A stretch of DNA of 64,000 nt from Nocardioides lijunqiniae (lineage in GTDB: Bacteria > Actinomycetota > Actinomycetes > Propionibacteriales > Nocardioidaceae), in NCBI RefSeq assembly GCF_015024225.1, contig NZ_JACJGM010000021.1, forward strand, positions 44,762 to 108,761. Reading direction: 5' to 3'. Positions 1 through 9,810 of this stretch are shown one piece after another. Numbering within the stretch: the stretch's first letter is position 1; every line of letters begins with the position of its first letter. The translations under genes and the position numbers were made by a program. The notes under the pieces were generated by a model that saw only the letters and a list, made by a program, of their open reading frames with translations, did not search any database and was not told the origin of the DNA.

Positions 1-3000
1 CTGCAGTCCGGCGAGGAGACCACCCTGGCCGAGGGCGTGGGCGGCCGACCGACGCAGCCGGTGCGCCTCGGCGCCTGCCAGTACGGCGCCTGGTCCGGCG
101 GGGTGGGGGCCGTCGCCACCCGCTGCGGCGAGGGCGACCCGATCGTCAACGAGCTCGGCACGGAGTCCAACGACCTGGTCTTCCGGGTCAACCGCGGGGA
201 GATCCTGCTCAACGACCGCGCCTCCGGTGCCGTGTGGAACATCGACTCCGAGAACCCCACCCGCCTCGACAACTGGGACGCCTTCAAGAAGAAGGTGACC
301 GAGGACGACAAGAACGAGGAGAACGAGGAGGAGGCCGAGGGTGACCGGCGCCCGCCGGAGGCCAAGCCCGACGACCTCGGCGCGCGCCTGGGACGCACCA
401 CCGTCCTGCACCCGCTCGACAACGACACCGCCCCGAAGGGCCGGCTGCTGTCCATCCGCTCGGTGCAGGACATCACCGGCTCCGACGCGGACGTCCGGAT
501 CAGCCCCGACGGCCAGACCGTCCAGATCACCCTGCCCGAGCGCGCCGGCACCACGACGTTCGAGTACTACATCGACGACGGCCGCCAGGACGTCTCCGCG
601 CACGCCACCGTGACCGTCCGGCCCCGCACGGCCACGGCCAACGGGCTGCCGCAGCTGCGCGAGGGCTTCGAGCCGCGGGTGTGGAACGTCCCCTCGGGCG
701 GCACCCTCGACGTCCCGGTCCTGCCCGACTGGCGCGACAAGGAGGACGGCGACCCGCTGTCGGTCTCCGAGGCCACCGCGCGCGGCGGTGAGCGCACCGG
801 CGCCAGCGCCCGCGTGACGACCGGCGGCCGGATCCGCTTCACCGCGCCGGCCAAGGCCGGGCTGGTCACCGTCGCGTACGCCGTCAGCGACGGCCTCGGC
901 GAGACCGTCGGCGACGAGCTGAAGTTCCAGGTGCAGGGGCCCAAGGACCGGGTCGCGCACGCCGCGGTGGCGGAGCCCGACGTCGTCTCCGGCGAGGCCG
1001 GGAAGCCGATCACGATCCGGCCCCTGGGCAACGACCTGCCCGGCTCCGACCCGGTCATGCCCGACGCCGAGCTCGAGCTGGCCGGCAAGGTCGCCGCCAC
1101 CGGCGGCGCCGACGTCCGCACCGACATCGTCGGCGGCACGGTCACGTTCCGCTCGGCGCAGCCGCGCACCTACTTCCTCGACTACGACACCCGCTACGGC
1201 AACGCGCCGTTCGCCCGCGGCCGGATCCGGGTCGACGTGCGCAAGGCGGAGAAGAACCCCGACGCGCCGGTCGCGATGCCCGACAACGTGACGCTCTACG
1301 GGCAGGCCGCGACCCTGGTCGACGTCCTCGCCAACGACGTCGACCCCACCGGCGGGCTCCTGGTCGTGCAGGGCGCGGACGCCGACGAGGCCAACCAGCT
1401 CGACGTGGCCGTGGTCGAGGGCCGCTGGCTGCGCATCGCGGCGCGGCAGGGGAGCCTGGCGCCCCAGCTGCAGGTCGTGCGCTACCGCATCAGCAACGGC
1501 AGCCGCTCCGGCATCGAGGGCGAGGTCGTCGTCACGCAGCGACCCGTTCCGGAGGACACCTCGCCGGTGACCGAGGCCGACCGGGTGGTCGTCCGCGAGG
1601 GCTCGGGCGTCTCGATCCCGGTGCTCGACAACGACTTCAGCCCGTCCGGCGACGAGCTGGACCTGGTCGAGCACGTCGCGGGGGAGACCGCCGGAGCCCT
1701 GACGGTGCTGCCGCCGGGCGACGACGAGGTGCCGACCGGCACGGCGTACGTCGCCGGCCGCTTCGTGCGCTACGTCGCCCCGCGCGACCTCGACGACGCC
1801 CAGACGTTCACGGTCCGCTACCTCGCCTCCAACGCCGCCGGCGAGACCACGCCGGGGAAGGCCGAGATCACGGTCATCCCGGCCGACCGGCCCAACGAGC
1901 CGCCCGAGCCGCCCGCCCTCGAGGCCCGGGTCGTCTCCGGCGACGCCGTCAAGCTCACGGTGCCGGGCTCCGGGGTCGACCCCGACGGCGACCCGGTCAC
2001 GCTGACCGGCATCACGACGGCGCCCACGCTCGGCCGCCTGGTCGGCTACGGCGCCAACTCGCTGCAGTACCAGGCCTTCCCCGGCAGCGTCGGCACCGAC
2101 GAGTTCGGCTACACCGTCGTGGACCCGCAGGGCGCCGAGTCCACCGGCACCGTGCGCATCGCCGTCGTCCAGCCGGCCCGACCCCAGCCCCCGCTCGCGG
2201 TCGACGACACGGTCACCGTCGAGCCGGGGCGCGTGGCGACCGTCGACGTGCTGGCCAACGACCTCGTCGCCGACGGCGACCGGGTCGGCATCGAGCTGCT
2301 CGACCCGCCCGAGGGGGTCAGCCTCGAGTCGCCCCAGGGGCCGGTCGTGGTCGACTCCGGCAGCGCCCGGGCGGGCCGCGACGTCGAGGCCGTCTACCGC
2401 CTCAGCAACGGTCTGAGCACCTCCCAGGGCACGATCACCCTGCGCACCTCCCAGCCCTTCAACAACCCGCCGGTCGTGTTCGACGCGTTCGGCGAGACCG
2501 ACGACGGCGACACCGTCCGCGTCGACGTGCTCGAGACGGCCTACGACCCCGACGGCCCGGCCGCGGCCCTGCGCGTCACCGAGGTCGTGACCCCGCCGGG
2601 GCTGACCGCGGAGATCGCCGGCGGCACGGTCACCGTGCAGCGCGGCGACCACCCGCTGGTGGTGCCCTTCCGCGTGAGCGACGCCGACGGGGGAGTGGCG
2701 ACCGGCTCCCTGTTCGTGCCGCCCGTCCGCGCCGGGGCCCCCTACGTCGAGGACGGCGCGCTCCTGGAGATCGGCTCGGGCGAGACCGAGTCCTTCGACC
2801 TGGCCGACTACGTCGTCAACCCCAGCGGCGGTCCGGTCCGGTTCACCCTCAAGGACCGGATCTGGGCCTCTCCGCCCGGTCAGCTCGGCCCCGTCGTCAC
2901 CGGCGACGGCACGTTCGACCTCAAGGCCGCCGACGGCTACGTCGGACCCGGCGCCGTGGTCTTCGAGGTCACCACCGGGGCCTCGGTCGACGACGCGGAG

Positions 3001-5343
3001 GGCGTGCGTGCCGTGCTGTCGGTGCCCGTGCAGGTGGGCGCCGAGACCCCGATCCTGCGCTGCCCCGACGAGCCCGTGCAGATCGCCCAGGGGCAGACGC
3101 TCGACATCGACGTCGCCTCGCTGTGCCACGTGTGGACGCCCGACCCCGACGACGCCGGTGGACTCGTCTTCGACGCCGACTGGGAGGCCTCGAGCGACGG
3201 CCTGGCGATCATCGAGCCGAGCGGCCAGTCGATCGGCGTCGCCGCCGACCCGGACGCGCCCGTCGGCAACCGCGGCACGATGCTCGTCACCAGCGAGGGC
3301 AGCGACCCCGGCCGCGTCGAGCTCGTGGTCGTCGAGTCGCCGCCGCCGTCGCTGGCCGCGATCCGCGTCGGCGACATGCGCGCCGGCGAGACCCGCACGA
3401 TCGACCTGGCGCCGTACCTGCGGGCCGGCGTGCCCAACCCGGAGCCGACGGTGGTCGAGGCCACCCAGCTCACGGACCTCGCCGTGCAGGCCGAGACCGA
3501 CGGGTCGCGCGTCACGATCACCACCGGCGACCGGGTCGACGGCCGCGCGGAGTTCCGCGTCGTGATGAGCGACGTGGCCGGGGACCCCGGCCCGGAGCGG
3601 CTCGTCGAGGGCCGGATCGCGGTCGAGGTGCTCGACGTCCCCGACACCCCGACCGCCCCCGTGCCCGGCGAGACCGTCCGCGACCAGGAGGTCCTGCTCA
3701 ACTGGCGCGCGCCCCAGGCCAACGGCGCCCCCATCGACCGCTACGAGGTCCGCAGCGGCGGCGTCACCCGGCAGTGCGGCGGCACGTCGTGCGAGGTCCG
3801 GGGACTCACCAACGGACAGCCCTACTCCTTCCAGGTGCGCGCCCACAACCGCATCGGCTGGTCGGAGTGGAGCCCCGGCTCGGCCCAGGCCACGCCGGAC
3901 GCCAAGCCCGGCCTGGTCGGACCGATCCGCCAGGTGCGCGAGGGCGACCGGGTGCTGGTGATCTCCTGGACCAAGCCGACCACCAAGACCTCCGCGATCC
4001 GCCGCTACCTCGTGTCCTGGCCCGGGGGGAGCAAGAGCTCCACGCAGCCCTCGATCACGATCACCGGGCTCGACAACAACAAGAAGTACACGTTCTCGGT
4101 CGCGGCGGAGAACGCCCGCTTCATCGGCCCGGCCCGCCGCTCCGCGCCGTACCAGTCCGTCGGCACGCCGGGCACGCCCGCGGCGCCGACGGTGACCGAC
4201 CAGCGCACCCCGGGCAACACCGGCGCCGTCACGCTGACGTGGCCGGAGGTCAACCCCAACGGCCCGACGCCCGTGCGCTACACGGTCCTGCGCGACGGCA
4301 ACCCGCTGGGCTCGTGCAGCAACCTCGTCGCGACCCGCTGCGACGACGCGGGCATGGCCTACGACGGGCGGACCTACACCTACTCCGTCCGGGCCACCAA
4401 CAAGAACGGCCAGGGCAAGGTCGCGACCGGACCGGGGTCGCCGTGGAACGCCGTCGGCCAGCCCGAGCCGTGGAGCGGCGGCTTCCTCGTGGTCCCCACG
4501 GGGCAGGACCAGTCGGGCCGCGCCCAGTTCACGGTCCCGCGCTCGCGCGGGGCGCAGTCCAAGGTCACCATCTACTCCGACGGCGCTCCCGTGAGCACGT
4601 TCGAGGGGACGGGCGCGCAGGACGTGCCGTTCAAGGTGGCCTCCAACGACCGGCCGTACTCGATCCAGCTCGAGGTGTGCAACGAGTCGGGGGCCTGCGA
4701 GCGCTCGGGCACCCAGCCCCTGCAGACCTACGGCAACCTCGGCCGGGTCCACATCACCCGCCTGGACCCGACGGTCAACGGCCGCAACGTCTACTGGACG
4801 ATCACCGTCGACGCCAACGGCGACGCGGCGAACGTCACGGTCGACAGCGACAAGCGCGGCAAGGAGACGTTCACCTCCAGCAGCGTCGACGTCTCGACGT
4901 TCCGCACCTCGACGATCGACATCGGCTACACCGCCACCGAGCGGCTCACGGTGACGCTCTCCGACAACAGCCCGCGTCGCGGTCCGGCGGAGCGCACGGC
5001 GGAGTCGCCGCAGACCGAGAACCAGCCGAAGCCGAAGGTCACGATCACCCGCGGCGACCGCTGCAGCGACGTGACCAACAACCCCGCCTGCAACCGCGAC
5101 GGGACCGGCACCGACTGCCTGCACGCGAGCTGCGGGAGGATCCTCTTCACCAGCGAGAACTGGGGCTACAGCCCCATGAACTGCACCTTCTTCGACGACG
5201 TCTCGCCCGGCGGCTACGCCACCCGGGCGGTGGCCACCAACCGCTCGGTCCAGCCGGGCGCCTACTACGGCTGGCCGGCCCGCACGGTCTACGTGGTCTG
5301 TGACGGCGTGAAGTCGAACGAATACAACTGGCCCAACAACTAG
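1..5343 (+). CDS. Giant Ig-like / fibronectin type III repeat surface protein (5' partial)
   Basis: The frame is open from base 1 with no upstream stop, so the N-terminus (and any signal or membrane anchor) lies outside the window; the GTG at 37 is internal. About 1780 residues are visible. The first ~100 look like the end of a folded N-terminal domain, followed by a Glu/Asp-rich linker. Then come about ten Ig/cadherin-like modules with recurrent VDVLANDxxxxG or PVLDND strands (near nt 400, 1320, 1620, 2250, 2510). Three FN3 modules follow at about nt 3640-4460, then a Cys-containing C-terminal domain. There is no LPXTG motif or C-terminal membrane helix. It lies 17 nt upstream of moxR and is probably co-transcribed with it. 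Likely an extracytoplasmic adhesin or envelope scaffold; substrate unknown. Confidence 0.85.
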   Translation: MQSGEETTLAEGVGGRPTQPVRLGACQYGAWSGGVGAVATRCGEGDPIVNELGTESNDLVFRVNRGEILLNDRASGAVWNIDSENPTRLDNWDAFKKKVTEDDKNEENEEEAEGDRRPPEAKPDDLGARLGRTTVLHPLDNDTAPKGRLLSIRSVQDITGSDADVRISPDGQTVQITLPERAGTTTFEYYIDDGRQDVSAHATVTVRPRTATANGLPQLREGFEPRVWNVPSGGTLDVPVLPDWRDKEDGDPLSVSEATARGGERTGASARVTTGGRIRFTAPAKAGLVTVAYAVSDGLGETVGDELKFQVQGPKDRVAHAAVAEPDVVSGEAGKPITIRPLGNDLPGSDPVMPDAELELAGKVAATGGADVRTDIVGGTVTFRSAQPRTYFLDYDTRYGNAPFARGRIRVDVRKAEKNPDAPVAMPDNVTLYGQAATLVDVLANDVDPTGGLLVVQGADADEANQLDVAVVEGRWLRIAARQGSLAPQLQVVRYRISNGSRSGIEGEVVVTQRPVPEDTSPVTEADRVVVREGSGVSIPVLDNDFSPSGDELDLVEHVAGETAGALTVLPPGDDEVPTGTAYVAGRFVRYVAPRDLDDAQTFTVRYLASNAAGETTPGKAEITVIPADRPNEPPEPPALEARVVSGDAVKLTVPGSGVDPDGDPVTLTGITTAPTLGRLVGYGANSLQYQAFPGSVGTDEFGYTVVDPQGAESTGTVRIAVVQPARPQPPLAVDDTVTVEPGRVATVDVLANDLVADGDRVGIELLDPPEGVSLESPQGPVVVDSGSARAGRDVEAVYRLSNGLSTSQGTITLRTSQPFNNPPVVFDAFGETDDGDTVRVDVLETAYDPDGPAAALRVTEVVTPPGLTAEIAGGTVTVQRGDHPLVVPFRVSDADGGVATGSLFVPPVRAGAPYVEDGALLEIGSGETESFDLADYVVNPSGGPVRFTLKDRIWASPPGQLGPVVTGDGTFDLKAADGYVGPGAVVFEVTTGASVDDAEGVRAVLSVPVQVGAETPILRCPDEPVQIAQGQTLDIDVASLCHVWTPDPDDAGGLVFDADWEASSDGLAIIEPSGQSIGVAADPDAPVGNRGTMLVTSEGSDPGRVELVVVESPPPSLAAIRVGDMRAGETRTIDLAPYLRAGVPNPEPTVVEATQLTDLAVQAETDGSRVTITTGDRVDGRAEFRVVMSDVAGDPGPERLVEGRIAVEVLDVPDTPTAPVPGETVRDQEVLLNWRAPQANGAPIDRYEVRSGGVTRQCGGTSCEVRGLTNGQPYSFQVRAHNRIGWSEWSPGSAQATPDAKPGLVGPIRQVREGDRVLVISWTKPTTKTSAIRRYLVSWPGGSKSSTQPSITITGLDNNKKYTFSVAAENARFIGPARRSAPYQSVGTPGTPAAPTVTDQRTPGNTGAVTLTWPEVNPNGPTPVRYTVLRDGNPLGSCSNLVATRCDDAGMAYDGRTYTYSVRATNKNGQGKVATGPGSPWNAVGQPEPWSGGFLVVPTGQDQSGRAQFTVPRSRGAQSKVTIYSDGAPVSTFEGTGAQDVPFKVASNDRPYSIQLEVCNESGACERSGTQPLQTYGNLGRVHITRLDPTVNGRNVYWTITVDANGDAANVTVDSDKRGKETFTSSSVDVSTFRTSTIDIGYTATERLTVTLSDNSPRRGPAERTAESPQTENQPKPKVTITRGDRCSDVTNNPACNRDGTGTDCLHASCGRILFTSENWGYSPMNCTFFDDVSPGGYATRAVATNRSVQPGAYYGWPARTVYVVCDGVKSNEYNWPNN

Positions 5344-5360
5344 GCATCCCGAGGACCTCC

Positions 5361-6329
5361 GTGACTCTCTCCCACGACCAGGCTGCGTGGTTCAAGCAGA
5401 CCTTCGACCAGCTGACCGACAACATGGCCAAGGCCGTGCTCGGCAAGCGCCACGTCGTACGCCTCGCGCTGACCTGCCTGCTCTCCGAGGGCCACCTGCT
5501 GCTCGAGGACTTCCCGGGCACGGGCAAGACGATGCTGGCCCGCTCACTGGCCAACACCGTGCAGGGCAGCCACGCGCGCATCCAGTTCACGCCGGACCTG
5601 CTGCCCTCCGACGTCACCGGGGTGACCGTCTACGACCAGCACCAAGGGACCTTCGAGTTCCACCCCGGCCCGATCTTCCACACGATCGTGCTGGCCGACG
5701 AGATCAACCGCGCCTCGCCCAAGACCCAGTCGGCGCTGCTGGAGGTCATGGAGGAGGGTCGGGTGACCGTCGACGGCAAGCCCCACGAGGTGGGCCGCCC
5801 GTTCATGGTGATCGCGACGCAGAACCCCATCGAGCAGGCCGGCACCTACCGCCTGCCCGAGGCCCAGCTCGACCGGTTCCTGATGAAGGCCTCGGTCGGC
5901 TACCCCGACAAGGCCGCGACCATCGAGCTGCTGGTCAACGCCAAGGTGCGCGACCGCGCGGCCCTGGTCACCCCGGTCATCACGTCCGCCGCGGTCGCGC
6001 AGATGAGCAGCCTCGCCGACGAGGTCTACGTCGACCCGGCCGTCGTGGGCTACGTTGCCGAGATCGCCGAGGAGTCGCGACGCCAGCCGCACGTCAAGCT
6101 CGGCCTGTCCGCGCGCGGCTGCCTGGCGTTCATCCGCGTCGCGAAGACCTGGGCGGCCGCCGACGGCCGTGACCACGTCGTGCCCGACGACATCAAGGAC
6201 CTCGCCGTGCCCGTCCTGTGCCACCGGCTGCTGCTGGACGCCGAGGCGCAGTTCAGCGGCATCTCGATCGACACCGTCATCGCCCGCCTGCTGGACTCGG
6301 TCGCCCCGCCGACCGACCGGGTGGCCTGA
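5361..6329 (+). CDS. MoxR-family AAA+ ATPase
   Basis: 322 aa from a GTG start preceded by a GAGGAC ribosome site. Walker A GTGKT is at residues 53-57, the Walker B/DE motif LADE at 111-114 and sensor-1 ATQN at 152-155. The GTYRLPEAQLDRF motif typical of MoxR follows. MoxR ATPases act as chaperones that mature or remodel partner proteins, usually together with DUF58 or VWA proteins. Here the DUF58 gene begins 5 nt after the stop codon, so the two are probably one functional unit. The giant surface protein upstream and the membrane transglutaminase-fold protein downstream are plausible clients; that last step is inference. Confidence 0.95.
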   Translation: MTLSHDQAAWFKQTFDQLTDNMAKAVLGKRHVVRLALTCLLSEGHLLLEDFPGTGKTMLARSLANTVQGSHARIQFTPDLLPSDVTGVTVYDQHQGTFEFHPGPIFHTIVLADEINRASPKTQSALLEVMEEGRVTVDGKPHEVGRPFMVIATQNPIEQAGTYRLPEAQLDRFLMKASVGYPDKAATIELLVNAKVRDRAALVTPVITSAAVAQMSSLADEVYVDPAVVGYVAEIAEESRRQPHVKLGLSARGCLAFIRVAKTWAAADGRDHVVPDDIKDLAVPVLCHRLLLDAEAQFSGISIDTVIARLLDSVAPPTDRVA

Positions 6330-6334
6330 CGCCG

Positions 6335-7537
6335 GTGCGGCAGGTGCGGGGGGTGCTCCAGGGGCTCGGGCGGGTGGTCAACCCGCTCGGGTGGCTCGTG
6401 CTCGCCCTGGGGACGCTGGCCCTGGCCGGCGCCGTGTGGGGCGGGTGGCGCGAGCTGGCCGTCCTCGGCGTCGCCTGCCTGCTGCTCCTGCTCGCCTCGC
6501 TGCCGTTCCTGGTCGGGCGGACCCGGGTGCGCGTCGACCTGGTGCTGGAGCCGGCGCGGGTGGCTGCCGGGGAGACCGTCTCGGCCGGGATCGACGTCAC
6601 CAACGTCTCCGGCCGCCGGATGCTGCCCACGATCTTCGAGCTGCCCGTCGGCGACTCCGTGCACCGCTACGGCATCCCCACCCTCGCGCCGGGCGCCCGG
6701 CACGAGGAGAGCTTCACCGTGCGCACCGAGCGCCGGGGCGTGATCGGGGTCGGGCCGGCCACCACCCGGCGAGGGGACCCGCTGTCGCTGTGCTCGCGCG
6801 ACACCGAGTGGACCGACCTCCACGAGATCCTGGTGCGCCCGCCGATGGTGCCGCTGGACGCCCTGGGCGCCGGGCTGCTGCGCGACCTCGAGGGGGTCGA
6901 GACCGAGGCGATCTCGCAGAGCGACCTGGCCTTCCACACCCTGCGCGAGTACGTCCCCGGCGACGACCTGCGTCACGTGCACTGGCGCTCCTCGGCCAAG
7001 GCCATGGCGTCGGCGGGGGAGAGCCAGCTGCTGGTGCGCCAGTACCTCGACACCCGCCGCAGCCACGCGACGATCGTGGTCGACGACCTGCCGGCGAGCT
7101 GGGGCTCCGAGGAGCGCCGCGAGGAGCAGTTCGAGACGGCCATGTCGGCGGCCGCCTCGATCATCGTGCGCGCGGTGCTGGACGACTTCGAGGCGTCGTT
7201 CGTCTGCGGCGCCCACGCCTCCTCGGGCTTCGACGGGCACCTCGCGCTCGACGCCGTGTGCCGGGCCGGGACCGGCCGGGTCGGGCTGGTGCCCGCGGCG
7301 CGCAAGGCCGCCGACATCGCCTCCGACACCAGCCTGCTGTTCCTCGTCACCGGCCCCGACGCGCCGTTCGAGACCGTGCTGCGCGCCTCGGCGACCTTCC
7401 CGCCGGAGGTGCGCCGCATCGCGATCGTCGTGGACTCCACGGCGACGAACAGGGTCACGGAGACCGGCGGTCTCACGGTCCTCCACGTCGCCGCCAAGGA
7501 GGACCTCCCCGGGTTGCTGCACTGGAGCGCCCGATGA
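6335..7537 (+). CDS. DUF58 domain protein
   Basis: 400 aa if started at the GTG at 6335, 5 nt after moxR; the frame is open further upstream inside moxR, but that part would be out-of-frame moxR sequence. Two hydrophobic segments near residues 15-60 suggest an N-terminal membrane hairpin. The DUF58 signature LREYVPGDDLRHVHW occurs at about residues 203-217. DUF58 proteins usually accompany MoxR ATPases and carry a VWA-like fold. The stop codon overlaps the next ATG as ATGA, indicating translational coupling. Biochemical role not known. Confidence 0.92.
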   Translation: MRQVRGVLQGLGRVVNPLGWLVLALGTLALAGAVWGGWRELAVLGVACLLLLLASLPFLVGRTRVRVDLVLEPARVAAGETVSAGIDVTNVSGRRMLPTIFELPVGDSVHRYGIPTLAPGARHEESFTVRTERRGVIGVGPATTRRGDPLSLCSRDTEWTDLHEILVRPPMVPLDALGAGLLRDLEGVETEAISQSDLAFHTLREYVPGDDLRHVHWRSSAKAMASAGESQLLVRQYLDTRRSHATIVVDDLPASWGSEERREEQFETAMSAAASIIVRAVLDDFEASFVCGAHASSGFDGHLALDAVCRAGTGRVGLVPAARKAADIASDTSLLFLVTGPDAPFETVLRASATFPPEVRRIAIVVDSTATNRVTETGGLTVLHVAAKEDLPGLLHWSAR

Positions 7538-9777
7538 GCCGCCTCGCGCCCAGCCGCCACGACCTGGTCGACGCCGCCCTGCTGCTCGCCGCCTGCGCGA
7601 CCGCGCTGACCGGCCTCGCCACGACCTTCACCGGCGTCGGCTACCTGGTCGTCGGCCTGGCCGGCGTGGTCCTCGGCGTCGTGCTCGCCCACGTGACCAC
7701 CTCGCTGCGGTGGCCAGGCATCGCCGCGATGGTCCTCGCCCTCGTGGTCTTCGTGCTGCTCGGCGCCCCGCTGGCGCTGCGGGCGGCGCCCGGACCGTCC
7801 GCCGTCGGCGAACTGGGGGACCAGCTCCTCTTCGGCTGGAAGGACCTGCTCACCACGGTGCCCCCCGTCGACGGTGACGGCCCCCTGCTCGTGCTGCCGT
7901 GGGTGCTGGGGCTGGTGGCCGGGGTGCTGGGCACCCTCGTGGGCCGGCTGCGGTCCGGCCCCGCCTGGCTGCGTGCGCTGCTGCCGGTGCTCGTGCCCGC
8001 GGCGCTGCTGCTCGCGGTGATCCTGCTGGGCGTGGCGCGTCCGCAGTCGCTGTGGCTCCAGGGTGTCGTCTTCACCGTGCTCGCGATCGGCTGGCTGGCG
8101 CTGCGCGTCCAGCGCTCCAGTGCGCCCGTCCGCGGCGGCATCGGCCGGGGCCGCCGGCTGGCCCTCGGCACCGTCATGGTGGCGCTGGCCGCCACCGCCG
8201 CGCTGCCGGTCACGACGTGGGCTACCGGCTCCGACGACGAGCGGGTCGTGCTGCGCACCTACGTCGAGCCGCCGTTCGACATCGGTCAGTACCCCTCGCC
8301 GCTGTCGTCGTTCCGCCGCTACGTGAAGATGCCGAAGCCGGACGCGGTCAACCTGCACGACAAGACCCTGATGACGGTCGAGGGGGCGCCGGAGGGGGCG
8401 CGGGTGCGCATCGCCGCGCTCGACCGCTACGACGGCGTGGTGTGGGGGGCCGCCGAGGACACAGTCCCGGGCAGCTCCGACGACACCTTCCAGCGGGTCT
8501 CCTCCACCATCGACAACCCGGCCGAGGGCGACGACGTCGACGTGACCGTCACCCTGGGCGAGGGCTACTCCGGCGTGTGGCTGCCCACGGTGGGAGCCCT
8601 GCAGTCGATGGACTTCGAGGACGGCGCCACCGAGGAGATGGCAGAGTCGTTCCGCTACAACCTCGCCACCGCCACCGCCGTCGTGCCCTCGGGCCTGGCC
8701 CCCGGCGACCGCTACTCCTTCTCGGCCGTCCGCACCGACGACAACGTCACCGAGGCCTCCGTGCCCTCGGGCTCGCTCGGCGAGGCGGCGCTCGCCGCCG
8801 GCTTCCTGGACACCCAGGCGGTGCAGTGGTCCGCCGGTGCCTCGGAGCCGATGGAGCGCGTGTTCGCGGCGGCGGAGCACCTGCGCACCGAGGGCAAGTA
8901 CTCCGACGGCGTGCTGGAGAGCGAGAAGATCTACCACGCCGGCCACCACGTGCGTCGGCTCGCGGAGGAGTTCGTCAACGCGCCGATCATGGTCGGCAAC
9001 GACGAGCAGTACGCCGCCGTGATGGCGCTGCTGGCCAACAAGATCGGCGTGCCCGCGCGCGTCGTCCTCGGCGCGGTGGTGCCGGACGACGGCGTCGTCG
9101 AAGGCAAGGACGTCCACGCCTGGGTGGAGCTCCAGGTCGCCGACGGCAGCTGGCGCACGCTGCCGACCGAGACGTTCATGGACACCGACCGCCCGGCCGA
9201 GCAGCCGCCCCTGTCGGAGCAGGAGATGAGCGGCACCGTGGTGCCGCCGCCCGCGCCGATCCCGCCGCCCTCGACGCTCGCCGAGCAGAACGACGCCGAG
9301 CTCAACGCCCGCAAGGGCGACCGCGGCGAGGAGGAGGAGGCCGGGCTGCCCGGGTGGGTGCGCGTCGTGCTGCTCTACGTCGGGCTGCCGCTGCTCGTCA
9401 TCGCGCTGCTGCTCTCGTCGGTGGTGCTGGCCAAGGTGCTGCGCCGTCGTCGGCGTCGCGCCGCCGACCGCATGTCCGCGCGCATCGTGGGAGCCTGGCG
9501 CGAGCTGGTCGACCACGCCCGCGACCTCGGCCAGCCCGTGCCCGTCGGGGCCGGGTGGACCCGCCGCGAGCAGTCGTCGAGGGTGGCCTCCCCGGACGCC
9601 CCCGGCCTGGCAGCGCTGGCCGACCGCCACGTGTTCGGCCCGGCCCAGCCGCCGGAGGCCGCCGCGGCGTCGTACTGGGCCGCCGTGGACGCCGAGCGCC
9701 GTCGCCTCTCCAGCGCGGTGCCGCGCCTGCGCCGGCTGCGGGGCGCCCTCAGCCTGCGCACGTTCCGGCGCCGCTGA
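7534..9777 (+). CDS. TgpA-like membrane transglutaminase-fold protein lacking the catalytic Cys
   Basis: 747 aa starting at the ATG that overlaps the DUF58 stop. The N-terminal ~230 residues hold several membrane helices (DUF3488-like), then an extracytoplasmic region with a transglutaminase core, then a final helix at about 608-632 followed by an Arg-rich cytoplasmic tail. In the core, the segment NDEQYAAVMALLANKIGVPAR aligns with the usual G-x-C-E-x-F-A...GxPAR segment, but Asp490 stands where Cys is expected. His528 (VHAWVE) is kept, and the DPT motif carrying the third residue reads LPT. It is therefore probably not a classical transglutaminase. It closes the MoxR-DUF58 operon; a role in envelope assembly or binding is inference. 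Confidence 0.85.
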   Translation: MSRLAPSRHDLVDAALLLAACATALTGLATTFTGVGYLVVGLAGVVLGVVLAHVTTSLRWPGIAAMVLALVVFVLLGAPLALRAAPGPSAVGELGDQLLFGWKDLLTTVPPVDGDGPLLVLPWVLGLVAGVLGTLVGRLRSGPAWLRALLPVLVPAALLLAVILLGVARPQSLWLQGVVFTVLAIGWLALRVQRSSAPVRGGIGRGRRLALGTVMVALAATAALPVTTWATGSDDERVVLRTYVEPPFDIGQYPSPLSSFRRYVKMPKPDAVNLHDKTLMTVEGAPEGARVRIAALDRYDGVVWGAAEDTVPGSSDDTFQRVSSTIDNPAEGDDVDVTVTLGEGYSGVWLPTVGALQSMDFEDGATEEMAESFRYNLATATAVVPSGLAPGDRYSFSAVRTDDNVTEASVPSGSLGEAALAAGFLDTQAVQWSAGASEPMERVFAAAEHLRTEGKYSDGVLESEKIYHAGHHVRRLAEEFVNAPIMVGNDEQYAAVMALLANKIGVPARVVLGAVVPDDGVVEGKDVHAWVELQVADGSWRTLPTETFMDTDRPAEQPPLSEQEMSGTVVPPPAPIPPPSTLAEQNDAELNARKGDRGEEEEAGLPGWVRVVLLYVGLPLLVIALLLSSVVLAKVLRRRRRRAADRMSARIVGAWRELVDHARDLGQPVPVGAGWTRREQSSRVASPDAPGLAALADRHVFGPAQPPEAAAASYWAAVDAERRRLSSAVPRLRRLRGALSLRTFRRR

Positions 9778-9810
9778 CGCCGGTGGCGCAGGCCGGGGCC
9801 CTCGATCCCG

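Noticed and set aside
6973..9630. 885-codon open frame on the minus strand across the DUF58/transglutaminase-fold genes
   Set aside because: Shadow of GC-rich coding DNA: low-complexity His/Arg/Gly translation, and the plus strand encodes clear domains.
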